Positions 48,194 through 57,429 are shown, counted from the stretch's first letter. The stretch is 64,000 bases of DNA from Streptomyces flavidovirens DSM 40150 (GCF_000429085.1 NZ_AUBE01000001.1:248001-312000), one strand, 5' to 3'. Numbers and translations: made by a program. The notes: generated by a model not told the origin, from the sequence alone.

Positions 48194-48991
48194 TCACAGT
48201 CGCCGCCAGGTCCAGATGGTCTCGATCTCCAGCGGTTCGATGGGCGTCACGAACCGCGGCATCGTGTTGAGCCCGTTCGGCGGCCCCGACTGCGGCTCCA
48301 CGCACACCGCTTCGGACTGCTCGTCGTACACGACCACCCATTCGGCGCGGCTCGTCACCTTCAGCTCCAGCTGCCCCGGCCAGGTGAGTGTGACGTCCAC
48401 GCCGTCGGGCATCCCGAAGCAGTCGTCCCAGGGGCCGGGGCGCGGAGCGATCCGCCGCCCGGTGGGGAGGTGATCGTCACCGCGCTCCTCCTGCCAGGCG
48501 GGGGCGAAGTCGATCCGCACGTCCTCACCTTCCCCGCCGCCGATGTTGCGCACGAACCACGGGTGCCAGCCGGCCTGCGCCGGGAAGGAGTCGCCGTACG
48601 TCTCGATCCCCATCGTCAGGACGAGCGAGTCCTCGGACAGCCCGAACGCCTGCGTGACCCTGCCGTCGTACGGCCACGGGTCGGCCAGGTCGTACGTGAA
48701 CGCGGCCTCGCTCTTCTCGGCCCGCGCGGTGTGCCAGGCGGCGTCGCGGCCGGTGCCGTGGATGGCGTGGGGCGGGGAGTTGAGCGGCAGTTGGTGCGTG
48801 GTCGCGCCGTTGAGGAACCTGCCGTGGTTGAGGCGGCCGCACCACGGCACCATCGGGAAGCAGCCGTAGCGCTCCCCCTGGCGCAGCAGCTCGGTGCCGC
48901 CGATGCGCAGGCCCGTGATGCGGCAGCCGTTGTCCTGGGCGATGGTCAGCTCGGCGTCGCCCGCCGCCAGACGCGTCTCATGGGTGCTCAT
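48194..48991 (-). CDS. Aldose 1-epimerase family protein
   Basis: A 265-residue galactose mutarotase-like protein. It has VPWCGRLNHGRF, HAIHGTGRDAAW (catalytic His), the GWHPWFVRN His and the C-terminal VCVEPQSGPPNGLN where the catalytic Glu sits. It interconverts sugar anomers or acts on a phosphosugar. The ATG at 48991 (MSTHETRLAAGDAEL) is preferred to an upstream start with a poor site. It is 24 bp ahead of pyrE and probably co-transcribed. Confidence 0.88.
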   Translation of the reverse strand: MSTHETRLAAGDAELTIAQDNGCRITGLRIGGTELLRQGERYGCFPMVPWCGRLNHGRFLNGATTHQLPLNSPPHAIHGTGRDAAWHTARAEKSEAAFTYDLADPWPYDGRVTQAFGLSEDSLVLTMGIETYGDSFPAQAGWHPWFVRNIGGGEGEDVRIDFAPAWQEERGDDHLPTGRRIAPRPGPWDDCFGMPDGVDVTLTWPGQLELKVTSRAEWVVVYDEQSEAVCVEPQSGPPNGLNTMPRFVTPIEPLEIETIWTWRRL

Positions 48992-49077
48992 CCTGCCGAC
49001 CCTATGGGCTGCCGGCCGGCTGGGGCGCGCGCAACATCCAAGCGGCAAGCATCCCGCCACCCGCGGCAGCCAAAAGC

Positions 49078-49929
49078 TCAGCGCCTGCGCCGCAGCACCC
49101 GGCCCATCACCACCGCCGAAGCCAGCGCCAGCGCGGCCGCCGGGGCGATCCAGCGCAGCGTGTCGGTCGTCGACGTGGACTGCGGGGCGGGGACCGGCGC
49201 GTAGCGCCCGCGGGGCGGCGCGTGGTCGACCTCCTCCGCGCTGCGGCCGATCATCGTGCGCCGCGCGTGAGCCGCCTCGGCCGGGGGCTCGGACGGGGAG
49301 GGCACCCCCGGCATGTCCTCCGACAGGTCGGCCGCCTCCGGTACGTCGGGCACATCCGGTACGACCGGTACGTCGGCCAGCGGGTCCAGCGACGGCGGCG
49401 GCACCTCCGTCTCAAACACCGACGCCCTCGACTCAGCAGTCCCCTCGGCCGCGTCGGCCGCGTCGGCCGCCTCGCCTTCGGAGGCCCCGCGCCCGCCGTC
49501 CGCCCGCGCATCCGCCAGCCGGGCGGTGAAGCGGTCCAGCAGCCGCTGGGACGCGGACAGCGTCGCCGGCGGGTCGAGCTCCGTGATGCGGCCCTCGCCG
49601 CTCGCCGTCCCCGCGTACGTCACCGTCGTACCGCCACCGGCCTCCGTCAGGCGTGCCGTCAGCGCCAGCTTGACCGAGCCCGTGCCGCGCGCCTCCGTGC
49701 CCTCGCCCTCGACGGCGAAGGTGCCGTCCGGCTGCCCGGTGACACGCAGCGTTCCCCGGTAAGTGATCGTGTGGCCGTCGATGCGGACCTTCAGCCGCCC
49801 CGCGAGCGGGCCGGACGCCTCGTCGGCATCCTGCTGGAGCCCCGGAACGCAGCGCGCCACCCGGGCGGGGTCCCCCAGCGCCTGTCGCAGGGTCTCAGCC
49901 GGAACCGGAACGAACACCTCATGCTCCAT
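49078..49929 (-). CDS. CoxG-like SRPBCC protein with C-terminal membrane anchor
   Basis: A 283-residue protein. Residues 1-150 form a START/SRPBCC fold of the CoxG kind (MEHEVFVPVPAETLRQALGDPARVARCVPGLQ, GRLKVRIDGHTITYRGTLRV). A long acidic, Pro/Asp-rich stretch follows, then one membrane segment (WIAPAAALALASAVVMG) and RRRR at the end. Tail-anchored, facing the cytoplasm. CoxG is linked to CO dehydrogenase assembly, but no such enzyme is here, so the role is open. Confidence 0.82.
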   Translation of the reverse strand: MEHEVFVPVPAETLRQALGDPARVARCVPGLQQDADEASGPLAGRLKVRIDGHTITYRGTLRVTGQPDGTFAVEGEGTEARGTGSVKLALTARLTEAGGGTTVTYAGTASGEGRITELDPPATLSASQRLLDRFTARLADARADGGRGASEGEAADAADAAEGTAESRASVFETEVPPPSLDPLADVPVVPDVPDVPEAADLSEDMPGVPSPSEPPAEAAHARRTMIGRSAEEVDHAPPRGRYAPVPAPQSTSTTDTLRWIAPAAALALASAVVMGRVLRRRR

Positions 49930-50015
49930 GGGAACCGAGCCTACTCACGCACGCCCGCCATGTACCCGACTCGGCGAGGAATCCGCACACGGATCCGGAC
50001 GTACCGGACCGTACT

Positions 50016-51638
50016 TCAGTACGTGTAGCGCGGATGCACCAGCGTAGAAGGCTCCAGCCCCCGCACCCGCGCGCCGAGCGCCGACCGCTCCGCCGACCGC
50101 AGGACCGCCGGCGTGAGCGACCGCAGCCGGGGCGCGTCGGGGGCCAGGCCGAGACCGGGGCGCGTGTCCCGCGCGGCGAGTATGAAACCCCAGTCGTGCG
50201 GGGCCACCGCCGTACCCGAGGAACGGTCCGGCCCCCCGGTGAACCCGGAGAGGCGGCCGGTCGCACGGTACGGACGCGTCCGCAGGCCCGCCGCCCGCAG
50301 CGTCGCGTCGACCGTCCAGTAGGCCTTCGGCCGGGTCGCCAGCGGCCCCGCGTGGACGGCCACGCGCCCACCGCCCGCCAGGACGCGCGACGCCAGCCCG
50401 TAGAACTCCTGCGAGTACAGCTTCGTGCTCGCGCTGATACCGGGGTCGGGCAGATCGGAGATCACCACGTCGTACGGCGGCCGGCGCGGCCCCTCCTCCC
50501 GCAGCCAGGTGAACGCGTCGGCGGTGTCGATCCGCAGCCGGGGGTCCTGGTGGGCGCCGCCGTTCAGCGCCGACAGGGCCGGGTCCTTACGGGCCAGCTC
50601 GACGACGGCCGGGTCCAGCTCGACCACCGTGACCGACTCCACGCCCGGATAGCGCAGCACCTCCCGCGCCGCGAGCCCGTCGCCGCCGCCCAGGATCACC
50701 ACGCGTGCGTGGCGCCCGCGCATCGCGGGGTGCACCAGCGCCTCGTGGTACCGGTGCTCGTCGCGGCCGCCGACCCGCAGCCGCCCGTCGAGGAAAAGGT
50801 CGAGCGGCCCGCCGGGGGCGCCGGTGACGACGATCTCCTGCAGGTCCGTCTGTACGGCGACCCGCACCCGCTCCCCGTACACCGCCCGCCGCGCCGCCCG
50901 CTCGAAGTCGCCGACCAGGGCGGTCGCGGTGGCGAGCAGCGCCAGCGCCACCACGTTCGCCACGACCAGCAGCCGGCGCTCACGGCGCGTCAGCTCGTGC
51001 CGGAAGAGCCACAGCACCAGCGCCCCGCCCGCCACCGTATTCACGGCGCCCGTGACCAGCGCGCCCGTCAACTGGCCTAAGAGCGGCAGCAGGACGAACG
51101 GGAAGGCCAGGCCGCCGACCAGCGCCCCGACGTAATCCGCGGCGAAGAGGTCCGCCACGTCGCCACTCGTGTCACGGCGCTCCCCGCGCCGGGACACGCG
51201 CTGGATCAGCGTCATCAGCAGCGGAATCTCGGCGCCGATGAGCACGCCGATCGCCAGTGAGAAGCCGACCAGCGCGTACTGCGCCCCGCCGAGCCAGGCG
51301 AACGTCGCGTACAGCATCAGCGCCGACGTGCCGCCGCACAGCGCCAGCGCCGCCTCCAGCAGGCCGAAGCCCACGGCCGCGCGGCACCGCAGCCGCTTGG
51401 CGAGCAGCGAGCCGAGTCCCATCGCGAAGACCATCACCGAGAGCACGACGGACGCCTGGGTGACCGAGTCCCCGATCAAGTACGAGGCGAGGGCGACCAG
51501 TTCCAGCTCGTACACGAGTCCGCAGGCGGCACAGACGAACACCACGCCGAGCACCAGGAACCGGGCGGTCCGCGGCGGCACAGGCAGGGCCGCCGGGGCT
51601 TCCGGATCCGACAGTGACACAGGCGAATCGATCACCAT
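50016..51638 (-). CDS. Membrane spermidine synthase-like protein
   Basis: A 540-residue fusion-type protein. About seven membrane helices fill residues 25-230. A Rossmann methyltransferase-fold domain follows, with [31 protein letters not shown] (SAM/dcSAM loop), DTADAFTWL and [10 protein letters not shown] (the spermidine-synthase Asp-x-x-Asp region). Polyamine aminopropyl transfer is the family role, but the membrane form often has other functions. It is a conserved core gene in Streptomyces. Its stop is 87 bp from the CoxG-like start, on the same strand. Confidence 0.9.
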   Translation of the reverse strand: MVIDSPVSLSDPEAPAALPVPPRTARFLVLGVVFVCAACGLVYELELVALASYLIGDSVTQASVVLSVMVFAMGLGSLLAKRLRCRAAVGFGLLEAALALCGGTSALMLYATFAWLGGAQYALVGFSLAIGVLIGAEIPLLMTLIQRVSRRGERRDTSGDVADLFAADYVGALVGGLAFPFVLLPLLGQLTGALVTGAVNTVAGGALVLWLFRHELTRRERRLLVVANVVALALLATATALVGDFERAARRAVYGERVRVAVQTDLQEIVVTGAPGGPLDLFLDGRLRVGGRDEHRYHEALVHPAMRGRHARVVILGGGDGLAAREVLRYPGVESVTVVELDPAVVELARKDPALSALNGGAHQDPRLRIDTADAFTWLREEGPRRPPYDVVISDLPDPGISASTKLYSQEFYGLASRVLAGGGRVAVHAGPLATRPKAYWTVDATLRAAGLRTRPYRATGRLSGFTGGPDRSSGTAVAPHDWGFILAARDTRPGLGLAPDAPRLRSLTPAVLRSAERSALGARVRGLEPSTLVHPRYTY

Positions 51639-51671
51639 GGGAACGCTACGTCACAAAGGGCTAACCACCCG

Positions 51672-52208
51672 TCACCCACAAGGGTGAGACTCCAGCGAAA
51701 CAGGCATACGCACGCCGACACGTGACCGCGTCACGACCAACTGCCCCTCCTGCGGGTACGCGTGCCAGGTACGCCACCTCACCTGCCCCTCGTACCGCTG
51801 TGCCAGCATCGCCGTGAACGCGTGCGGGCTGCCGGGAAACGTGCCCGCGAGGCTGTTGGGGTGGTCGGCGACCAGCGCGAGCAGTTCCTGCGCGCGCCCC
51901 GCGAACTGGCCCTGCGTGAGGGTCTCGACGCGTGCGGCGAACTCGTACTCCCATTCCCCGAGCCGCTTGGCCACGCCCAGCGGCAGCGGCGTACTGCTGC
52001 CCGGCATGCAGGCGACCGTCTCGGAGCAGGACCCTTCGTCGTCCTCCAGGAGCACTTGGTGGGAGGCGCCGAGGAGCCTCAACTGGAGCAGCATGCCGTC
52101 GAGTCGGAGATCCAGCACGGCCAGGGCCGGAAGCGGCTCGCGCCCCAGCGCCCAGGCGAGATCGGCGGCGCGCGTGTCGGTGTAGGCAGTCTTGAGAGTC
52201 GTGAGCAT
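51672..52208 (-). CDS. DUF2617-family protein
   Basis: A 178-residue cytoplasmic protein starting MLTTLKTAYTDTRAADLAWALG. Its conserved core includes LDGMLLQLRLLGASHQVLLED, ETVACMPGS and the C-terminal RTWHAYPQEGQLVVTRSRV. The family is actinobacterial with no assigned function. It lies 33 bp upstream of the spermidine-synthase-like gene on the same strand, so the two are likely co-transcribed. Confidence 0.85.
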   Translation of the reverse strand: MLTTLKTAYTDTRAADLAWALGREPLPALAVLDLRLDGMLLQLRLLGASHQVLLEDDEGSCSETVACMPGSSTPLPLGVAKRLGEWEYEFAARVETLTQGQFAGRAQELLALVADHPNSLAGTFPGSPHAFTAMLAQRYEGQVRWRTWHAYPQEGQLVVTRSRVGVRMPVSLESHPCG

Positions 52209-52546
52209 GAGTGGGCTCCGCAGACAGGCGTTCGGAATGGTGGACCGGGGTCACCGGAAGACGAGGTCGAGGAGTTCGGGGACCGCCTGCTCGGGTCCAC
52301 ATGGGGGCCGAGGGCTGAAGTTCTCGACTGTGAGGGAATCATGAAGTGCGCTGTACTCAAAGCGTTTTTACCCAACTTGCAGTGGTTTCCATCCCCGCGG
52401 GGGCTGAACGGTTCAACTGTTCAACAACTAAGCGCCCGGCGGGAGTTAACCCGCCGGGCGCACGGGCCTGACGCTCGTAGTGGTGCTGATGTGGTGCCTG
52501 CGCGCGCCCTGCGGCGGCCGCGCGCAGGCGGACCGACTGCCCCGTG
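52209..52546. promoter_or_regulatory. Intergenic region upstream of the DUF2617 gene
   Basis: A 338-bp gap. It holds the hairpin at 52432-52461 and a GTTCAAC-T-GTTCAAC direct repeat near 52412-52426. A comparatively AT-rich stretch near 52350-52380 could carry the DUF2617 promoter. No gene is seen. Confidence 0.5.
52432..52461. terminator. Terminator after the Gly/Cys-rich membrane protein gene
   Basis: 12-bp perfect arms GCGCCCGGCGGG / CCCGCCGGGCGC with an AGTTAA loop, downstream of the small minus-strand gene at 52547. Confidence 0.85.
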
Positions 52547-52750
52547 TCAGTCGCCTCCGCCGCCTCCACCACAACCGCCGCCACCGCCACCGCCGCAGGA
52601 CCAACCACCACCGCTCGACGACCCGCTGCTGTGACTGCCCTCCCACCAGCCGCCCCCGCTCTTGCGGGAGCGCCGGCCTCCACGCCTCCGCCCGACCGAC
52701 GCGAGCCCCACGATCACCAGCACCACCAGCACCACCAGGCCGATTTCCAT
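52547..52750 (-). CDS. Small Gly/Cys-rich single-pass membrane protein
   Basis: A 67-residue protein with an N-terminal membrane helix (MEIGLVVLVVLVIVGLASV), a basic RRRGGRRSRK turn and a tail of Gly, Ser, Trp and two Cys (WSCGGGGGGGCGGGGGGD). Similar short proteins with Gly-Cys tails lie beside DUF2617 in other Streptomyces as far as I recall. The ATG at 52750 is one of three possible starts (GTG at 52759 and 52768). The Cys-Gly tail could bind metal; unproven. Confidence 0.6.
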   Translation of the reverse strand: MEIGLVVLVVLVIVGLASVGRRRGGRRSRKSGGGWWEGSHSSGSSSGGGWSCGGGGGGGCGGGGGGD

Positions 52751-52878
52751 GATCGCCACGGCCCCCACCGTCCTTCCGGTCCCCCGAAGCGAGGTGCTCG
52801 CTCCTTACGTGACTGGGGGATGCCCATGGCATCCGGCAGCCAAAGCAGACTTGAGCAACTCCAGAGGTTCGGCACAGG

Positions 52879-54117
52879 ATGGCCGCCATGACGACGCCGG
52901 CAGACCACGACGCACGCGGCCAGGACGACGGTCCTCGCGCCCGCCCCCTCCCCCGCCCCCTCCTCAACCGCAGGCTGGCGGAGTTCGGTACGACGATCTT
53001 CGCGGAGATGTCGGCGCTGGCCCTGAAAACCGGCGCGATCAACCTCGGCCAGGGCTTTCCCGACACCGACGGCCCCGAGGAGGTCAGGGAAGCCGCGGTC
53101 CGCGCCCTGCGCGACGGCCGCGGCAACCAGTACCCGCCCGGCCCCGGCGTCCCAGAACTGCGCACCGCGATCGCCGGCCACCAGCAGCGCCGCTACGGCC
53201 TGTCCTTCGACCCCGACACCGAGGTCCTCGTCACCGCCGGCGCCACCGAGGCCATCGCCGCGTCCCTCCTCGCCCTGCTGGAGCCCGGTGACGAGGTCAT
53301 CGCCCTGGAGCCGTACTACGACTCGTACGCCGCCTGCATCGCGATGGCGGGCGGCACGCGCGTCCCGGTGACCCTGCGTCCCCACCAGGACCGCTACGTA
53401 CTCGACCTCGACGAACTGCGCGCCGCCGTCACCCCGCGCACCCGCCTCATCCTCCTCAACACCCCGCACAACCCCACCGGCACCGTCCTGACCCGCGAGG
53501 AACTCGCGGCCATCGCCGCACTGGCGGTCGAGCGCGACCTGCTCGTCATCACCGACGAGGTGTACGAGCACCTGGTGTTCGACGGCGAACACATCCCGCT
53601 CGCGTCCTTCCCCGGCATGCGGGAGCGCACGGTCACCATCTCCTCGGCGGGCAAGACGTACTCCTTCACCGGCTGGAAGGTCGGCTGGATCACGGCGTCC
53701 CCCGCCCTGGTGACGGCCGTCCGCAGTGCGAAGCAGTACCTGACCTACGTGTCGGCCGGTCCCTTCCAGTACGCCGTCGCCGAGGCGCTGCGTCTGCCCG
53801 AGACGTACTTCACCGCCCTCCGGGACGACTTGCGCGCCAAGCGCGACCTGTTGTCGGCCGGGCTCGCCGACGCGGGCTTCGAGGTCTACCGCCCGGCCGG
53901 CACGTACTTCGTCACCACGGACATCCGCCCGCTGGGCGAGAGCGACGGCTTCGCCTTCTGCCGCGCGCTGCCGGAGCGGTGCGGGGTGGTCGCGGTCCCG
54001 AACGCGGTCTTCTACGACCACCGGGAGCAGGGCGCCCCGTTCGTCCGCTTCGCCTTCTGCAAGCAGAAGGACGTCCTGGACGAGGCGGTGACCCGCCTCC
54101 GGCGGCTGGCGCCCTGA
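52879..54117 (+). CDS. PLP aminotransferase class I (KAT/DapC-like)
   Basis: A 412-residue fold-type I aminotransferase. GAINLGQGFPDTDGPEEV, TAGATEAIAASLLALL, NTPHNPTGTVL, ITDEVYEHLVFDG and the Schiff-base Lys in SSAGKTYSFTGWKVGW are present, and VRFAFCK ends the fold. The pattern fits the kynurenine/glutamine transaminase and N-succinyldiaminopimelate aminotransferase group. In Streptomyces a DapC-like role in lysine synthesis or broad aromatic transamination is likely. The first of two nearby ATGs (52879, 52888) is given; neither has a strong ribosome site. Confidence 0.92.
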   Translation: MAAMTTPADHDARGQDDGPRARPLPRPLLNRRLAEFGTTIFAEMSALALKTGAINLGQGFPDTDGPEEVREAAVRALRDGRGNQYPPGPGVPELRTAIAGHQQRRYGLSFDPDTEVLVTAGATEAIAASLLALLEPGDEVIALEPYYDSYAACIAMAGGTRVPVTLRPHQDRYVLDLDELRAAVTPRTRLILLNTPHNPTGTVLTREELAAIAALAVERDLLVITDEVYEHLVFDGEHIPLASFPGMRERTVTISSAGKTYSFTGWKVGWITASPALVTAVRSAKQYLTYVSAGPFQYAVAEALRLPETYFTALRDDLRAKRDLLSAGLADAGFEVYRPAGTYFVTTDIRPLGESDGFAFCRALPERCGVVAVPNAVFYDHREQGAPFVRFAFCKQKDVLDEAVTRLRRLAP

Positions 54118-54178
54118 CGGGAGCGGGGACGACAGAATCCCGGATTCCGGGCCAGAAAGAAATCTGTCGTGACGGTAG

Positions 54179-54206
54179 TAGACATTGCCGTTCGGTGGGG
54201 TAGGGT
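54179..54206 (+). promoter_or_regulatory. Sigma-70-type promoter
   Basis: TAGACA at 54179-54184 and TAGGGT at 54201-54206, spaced by 16 bp, in the gap before the gene at 54616. Confidence 0.5.
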
Positions 54207-54276
54207 TTTGCTCGTAGCCAAGACAGCAAGTGAGGCGCGGCAGAGACGAACTGCCGCGCATGCAGGTTCGAGCGAG

Positions 54277-54448
54277 TTGTGGCACGGCAGTGGAATGTCA
54301 GGGCCGGATGGATGCGGGGTCCTGAGGTTGGCTGCCGGGCCGGACGGCCCACAAGGGGCGGATTGTGGCACGGCGGTGGAGTGACAGGGCCGGACGCACG
54401 TAGGGGCACTGTCACTGGCTGCCGGGCCGGCGGCTCACAGGGGTCGCG
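54277..54448. repeat. Imperfect 86-bp tandem repeat
   Basis: Two units (54277-54362 and 54363-54448). Each begins TTGTGGCACGGC(A/G)GTGGA, continues through CAGGGCCGGA, and contains GGCTGCCGGGCCGG followed by a CCCACA/CTCACA GGGG end. The middles differ more than the ends. It is noncoding and may form paired RNA stems. Confidence 0.75.
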
Positions 54449-54497
54449 AGCAGTCCCGCAGTTCCAGCAGGAGCTGGCAAATGGTGTTGATCCCCCA

Positions 54498-54529
54498 GGG
54501 ACCCTGGTGCCGAACGGCACCAGGGTCCC
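54498..54529 (+). terminator. Terminator or attenuator hairpin
   Basis: 15-bp perfect arms GGGACCCTGGTGCCG and complement with an AA loop, 87 bp before the ATG at 54616. It would end an upstream short RNA or attenuate the downstream gene. Confidence 0.7.
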
Positions 54530-54615
54530 CCGACGCGCCGCACCAACGAGGCGCAGGCGACCGCGCAGACCGCCGACGTCGGCCCGGGCAGGGCCGGTGC
54601 ATAGAATTGGCTCTC

Positions 54616-54975
54616 ATGTCGAAGCCTGACGAGCTGCTCGTTGACGTCGCCGCCATGGTGGAGTCCGGGCAAAGCAATCAGATGTCCCTGACCGTGGTCA
54701 CCGGTGGCACCGTCATCACCGGTCGACTGGCACCCGAGGCCGTGTGGCGGCAGCGGGTGTCGGAGGTCCTGACGGATTCGAAGAGCCTGAGCGAGTTCTC
54801 CGGCATCTTCACCGCCTCCGCCCGCGAGGACGGGCCGCCCACTCATCTGCACTTCCACGTCGCCCGGATCCTCCAGGGCACGGTGGGGATCCCGGAGACG
54901 GGCGGGATGTACCGCGTCTCGATCCAGGACGTCAGCGCCTGGACCATGGGCGACTTCAGCTACTCCGACCACTGA
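54616..54975 (+). CDS. Hypothetical protein (GvpU-like?)
   Basis: A 119-residue soluble protein: SKPDELLVDVAAMVESGQSNQMSLTVVTGGTVITGRLAPEAVWRQRV, then THLHFHVARILQGTVGIPETGG. The pattern of a short beta-domain with VTGGTVITGRL weakly recalls the gas-vesicle accessory protein GvpU, but no gvp genes are near and the match is not secure. The ATG at 54616 is chosen; the ribosome site is weak. A convergent strong terminator follows. Confidence 0.6.
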   Translation: MSKPDELLVDVAAMVESGQSNQMSLTVVTGGTVITGRLAPEAVWRQRVSEVLTDSKSLSEFSGIFTASAREDGPPTHLHFHVARILQGTVGIPETGGMYRVSIQDVSAWTMGDFSYSDH

Positions 54976-55006
54976 GCCGGGCCGCTACGACGCGTGCCGG
55001 GCGAGA

Positions 55007-55060
55007 GAGACAGCAGTGAGGGCCTGACCGGCGTGCCGGTCAGGCCCTCACTGCTGTCTC
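55007..55060. terminator. Very strong bidirectional terminator
   Basis: Perfect 26-bp arms (55007-55032 and 55035-55060) with a 2-nt loop, between convergent genes at 54975 and 55087. Confidence 0.9.
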
Positions 55061-55086
55061 AGGTGTCGGCGTACGCCTGCCGCCGG

Positions 55087-55395
55087 TCAGACGGCCACAG
55101 GAGTGCCGAGCATCCGGGAAGCCTGCTGGAGCGGGCTGAGGGCGGGCACGGGTGCGGCCGTGGGGAGCGTACGGCAGGTGAAACCGAGGAGTGTCATGGC
55201 GCGCAGGACTTCGCCGGCGCTGAAATCACGGCGGTCCTGGCGGGTGATGACCTCCCCCGCCTGCTTGATGGGGTAGTGGCGGCGGCCGATGATCACGGAC
55301 TCACCGGTGATCGGTTCGGGCTTGACGCCCTTCATCAACTCCAGAACGCCGCTCTTCGTCAGCTCGAACGGGAAGCGGGCGATGACACAGCGCAT
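55087..55395 (-). CDS. Conserved small protein linked to cold-shock helicase
   Basis: A 102-residue protein starting MRCVIARFPFELTKSGVLELMKGVKPEPITGESVIIGRRHYPIKQ, mostly alpha/beta and soluble. As far as I recall, Streptomyces genomes carry this protein beside DEAD-box helicase and cold-shock genes, as here, but its function is unknown. It lies 62 bp after the helicase stop on the same strand, so it is probably in the same transcript. Confidence 0.7.
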   Translation of the reverse strand: MRCVIARFPFELTKSGVLELMKGVKPEPITGESVIIGRRHYPIKQAGEVITRQDRRDFSAGEVLRAMTLLGFTCRTLPTAAPVPALSPLQQASRMLGTPVAV

Positions 55396-55457
55396 GATGC
55401 CTCACAGGGTTTAAGGGTTGGGGGAGAAACGGTCCGGCCGGGACGAAGCAGGCGGTT

Positions 55458-56969
55458 CTAGGCCGCCGCGTCGAAGGCCGGCTGCCGCTGGGCGGTACGG
55501 CGCGGAGCCTGCGCGGGGCGGCTGCGCCGCGACCGGGAGGAGGCGGCGCCGCGCTTGGGGCGCTCGGACACCGGCGCCGTGATGACGACCGGGACGCCCG
55601 AGGGGGACTGCGCGCCGGTGATGCGGTTCAGTTCGGCCTCGCCCGAGCGCACCTGGGTGACCTGCGGGCGGATCCCGGCGTCCGACATGAGGCGCACCAT
55701 GTCGCGGCGCTGATTCGGGGTGACCAGGGTGACGACGCTGCCGGACTCGCCCGCGCGGGCGGTACGGCCGCCGCGGTGCAGGTAGTCCTTGTGGTCGGTC
55801 GGCGGGTCGACGTTGACGACGAGGTCGAGGTTGTCGACGTGGATGCCGCGGGCGGCGACGTTGGTCGCCACCAGCACGGTCACATGCCCGCTCTTGAACT
55901 GGTCGAGCGTGCGGGTGCGCTGCGGCTGCGACTTGCCGCCGTGCAGCGCGGCAGCCCGTACACCGCTGTTGAGCAGGTCCTGGGTCAGCCGGTCGACGGC
56001 GTGCTTGGTGTCCAGGAACATGATCACGCGGCCGTCGCGGGCGGCGATCTCGGTGGTGGCGGCGTGCTTGTCGGCGCCCTGGACGTGCAGGACGTGGTGC
56101 TCCATCGTCGTGACCGCACCGGCGGAGGGGTCGACCGAGTGCACGACGGGATCGGTCAGGTAGCGGCGGACCAGCAGGTCGACGTTGCGGTCCAGGGTGG
56201 CGGAGAACAGCATCCGCTGCCCCTCCGGACGGACCTGGTCGAGCAGGGCCGTGACCTGCGGCATGAAGCCCATGTCGGCCATCTGGTCGGCCTCGTCCAG
56301 CACCGTGATGGCCACCTGGTTCAGCCGGCAGTCGCCACGGTCGATGAGGTCCTTGAGCCGGCCCGGCGTCGCCACGACGACCTCGGCGCCGCTGCGCAGT
56401 GCGCCGGCCTGCCTGCCGATGGACATCCCTCCGACGACCGTGGCGAGCCGCAGCTTGACGGAGCGGGCGTACGGGGTGAGGGCGTCGGTCACCTGCTGGG
56501 CAAGCTCACGGGTCGGTACGAGCACCAGGGCCAGCGGCTGGCGCGGCTCGGCGCGCTGTCCGGCCGTCCTGGCCAGCAGGGCCAGTCCGAAGGCCAGCGT
56601 CTTGCCGGAGCCGGTCCGTCCGCGGCCCAGGACGTCACGGCCGGCGAGGGTGTTCGGCAGGGTCGCGCCCTGGATCGGGAACGGCACCGTCACGCCCTCG
56701 GCACCGAGCGCGGCGAGGAGCTGCTCGGGCATGTCGAGGTCGGCGAACATCTCGGCGGCGGGCAGCGCGGGGGTGATCGTCTTGGGCAGTGCGAACTCGC
56801 CCTGCGGCGCGCCGGCCCGACGGCCGTAACCACCCGAGCGGCCCTGTCCGCCTGAACGGCTCGGTGCGCCTGAACGGCTCGGTGCGCCCGAGCGGCTCGG
56901 TGCGCCCGAGCGGCCGGGGGCCGACGAGCGGCTGTGCGGGAAGCGGTCGTTCGTGCGTGTGCGGTTCAT
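55458..56969 (-). CDS. DEAD-box RNA helicase
   Basis: A 503-residue ATP-dependent RNA helicase: Q-motif region, GRGRTGSGKTLAFGL (motif I), VPTRELAQQ, TPGRLKDLI, VLDEADQMADMGF (motif II), FSATLDR (motif III) and HRGGRTARAG (motif VI). The N-terminus carries repeated GAPSRS units in an RG/Ser-rich tail, and the C-terminus is basic (RSRRSRPAQAPRRTAQRQ), both typical of RNA-chaperone helicases. The ATG at 56969 is chosen over an upstream GTG. The neighbouring CspA gene and a long leader suggest cold induction. Confidence 0.93.
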   Translation of the reverse strand: MNRTRTNDRFPHSRSSAPGRSGAPSRSGAPSRSGAPSRSGGQGRSGGYGRRAGAPQGEFALPKTITPALPAAEMFADLDMPEQLLAALGAEGVTVPFPIQGATLPNTLAGRDVLGRGRTGSGKTLAFGLALLARTAGQRAEPRQPLALVLVPTRELAQQVTDALTPYARSVKLRLATVVGGMSIGRQAGALRSGAEVVVATPGRLKDLIDRGDCRLNQVAITVLDEADQMADMGFMPQVTALLDQVRPEGQRMLFSATLDRNVDLLVRRYLTDPVVHSVDPSAGAVTTMEHHVLHVQGADKHAATTEIAARDGRVIMFLDTKHAVDRLTQDLLNSGVRAAALHGGKSQPQRTRTLDQFKSGHVTVLVATNVAARGIHVDNLDLVVNVDPPTDHKDYLHRGGRTARAGESGSVVTLVTPNQRRDMVRLMSDAGIRPQVTQVRSGEAELNRITGAQSPSGVPVVITAPVSERPKRGAASSRSRRSRPAQAPRRTAQRQPAFDAAA

Positions 56970-57171
56970 ACGGAACCTTCCTCGATGCGGCACGTATCAA
57001 GGAATTCCCGCAGCGGTCGATCAGCACGGAGAATCGCAAGAACGAACCAAAATGAAAGCCAAAACGAAAGCGAATCCGACCGGCGCAAGAAACAGCGGGT
57101 CAGTTACAGTCGCTCAAAATCCCAGCGATACGGGATTGAATGCCATACGGAATATGGCCCAGAAATGCAAC
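56970..57171 (-). promoter_or_regulatory. Long low-GC leader of the helicase gene
   Basis: About 200 bp ahead of the helicase ATG with markedly lower GC than the genes and A-rich runs (for example AACCAAAATGAAAGCC on the plus strand). Cold-shock mRNAs often have such long leaders. A cold-responsive RNA element is plausible; no defined structure was identified. Confidence 0.4.
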
Positions 57172-57209
57172 GAGCTGGGGCCCGCACCCCAAGGTGCGGG
57201 CCCCAGCTC
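57172..57209 (-). terminator. Terminator after csp
   Basis: Perfect 17-bp arms GAGCTGGGGCCCGCACC and complement, loop CCAA, 17 bp past the cold-shock gene stop. Confidence 0.9.
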
Positions 57210-57225
57210 AGACTGCGCGCGAGCG

Positions 57226-57429
57226 TCAGGCGGGAACGATGTTCTCGGCCGTCGGGCCCTTCTGGCCCTGCGCGATGTCGAAGTTCACCTTCTGGCCTTC
57301 CAGCAGCTCGCGGAAGCCCTGGGCGGCGATGTTCGAGTAGTGGGCGAACACGTCAGCGCCGCCACCGTCCTGCTCGATGAAGCCGAAACCCTTTTCCGCG
57401 TTGAACCACTTCACGGTGCCAGATGCCAT
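57226..57429 (-). CDS. Cold-shock protein (CspA family)
   Basis: A 67-residue OB-fold RNA/DNA chaperone. It has [20 protein letters not shown] (RNP-1), DVFAHYSNI (RNP-2) and a C-terminal [10 protein letters not shown]. Its length is exact for the family. The ATG at 57429 has AAGGAGATTGAC. A terminator follows directly, so it is separate from the DEAD-box gene though neighbouring and on the same strand; both probably respond to cold or growth arrest. Confidence 0.96.
   Translation of the reverse strand: MASGTVKWFNAEKGFGFIEQDGGGADVFAHYSNIAAQGFRELLEGQKVNFDIAQGQKGPTAENIVPA

Larger units (their letters stand above)
54118..54615 (+). ncRNA. Possible noncoding leader or small RNA region
   Basis: A 498-bp gap. 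A sigma-70-like promoter (TAGACA, 16 bp, TAGGGT at 54179-54206) is followed by stem-forming GGCAG..CTGCC sequence, a tandem 86-bp repeat (54277-54448) and a terminator-like hairpin (54498-54529), with no convincing frame. This reads as a transcribed noncoding unit of about 300 nt or a long leader of the gene at 54616. Evidence is structural only. Confidence 0.4.
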
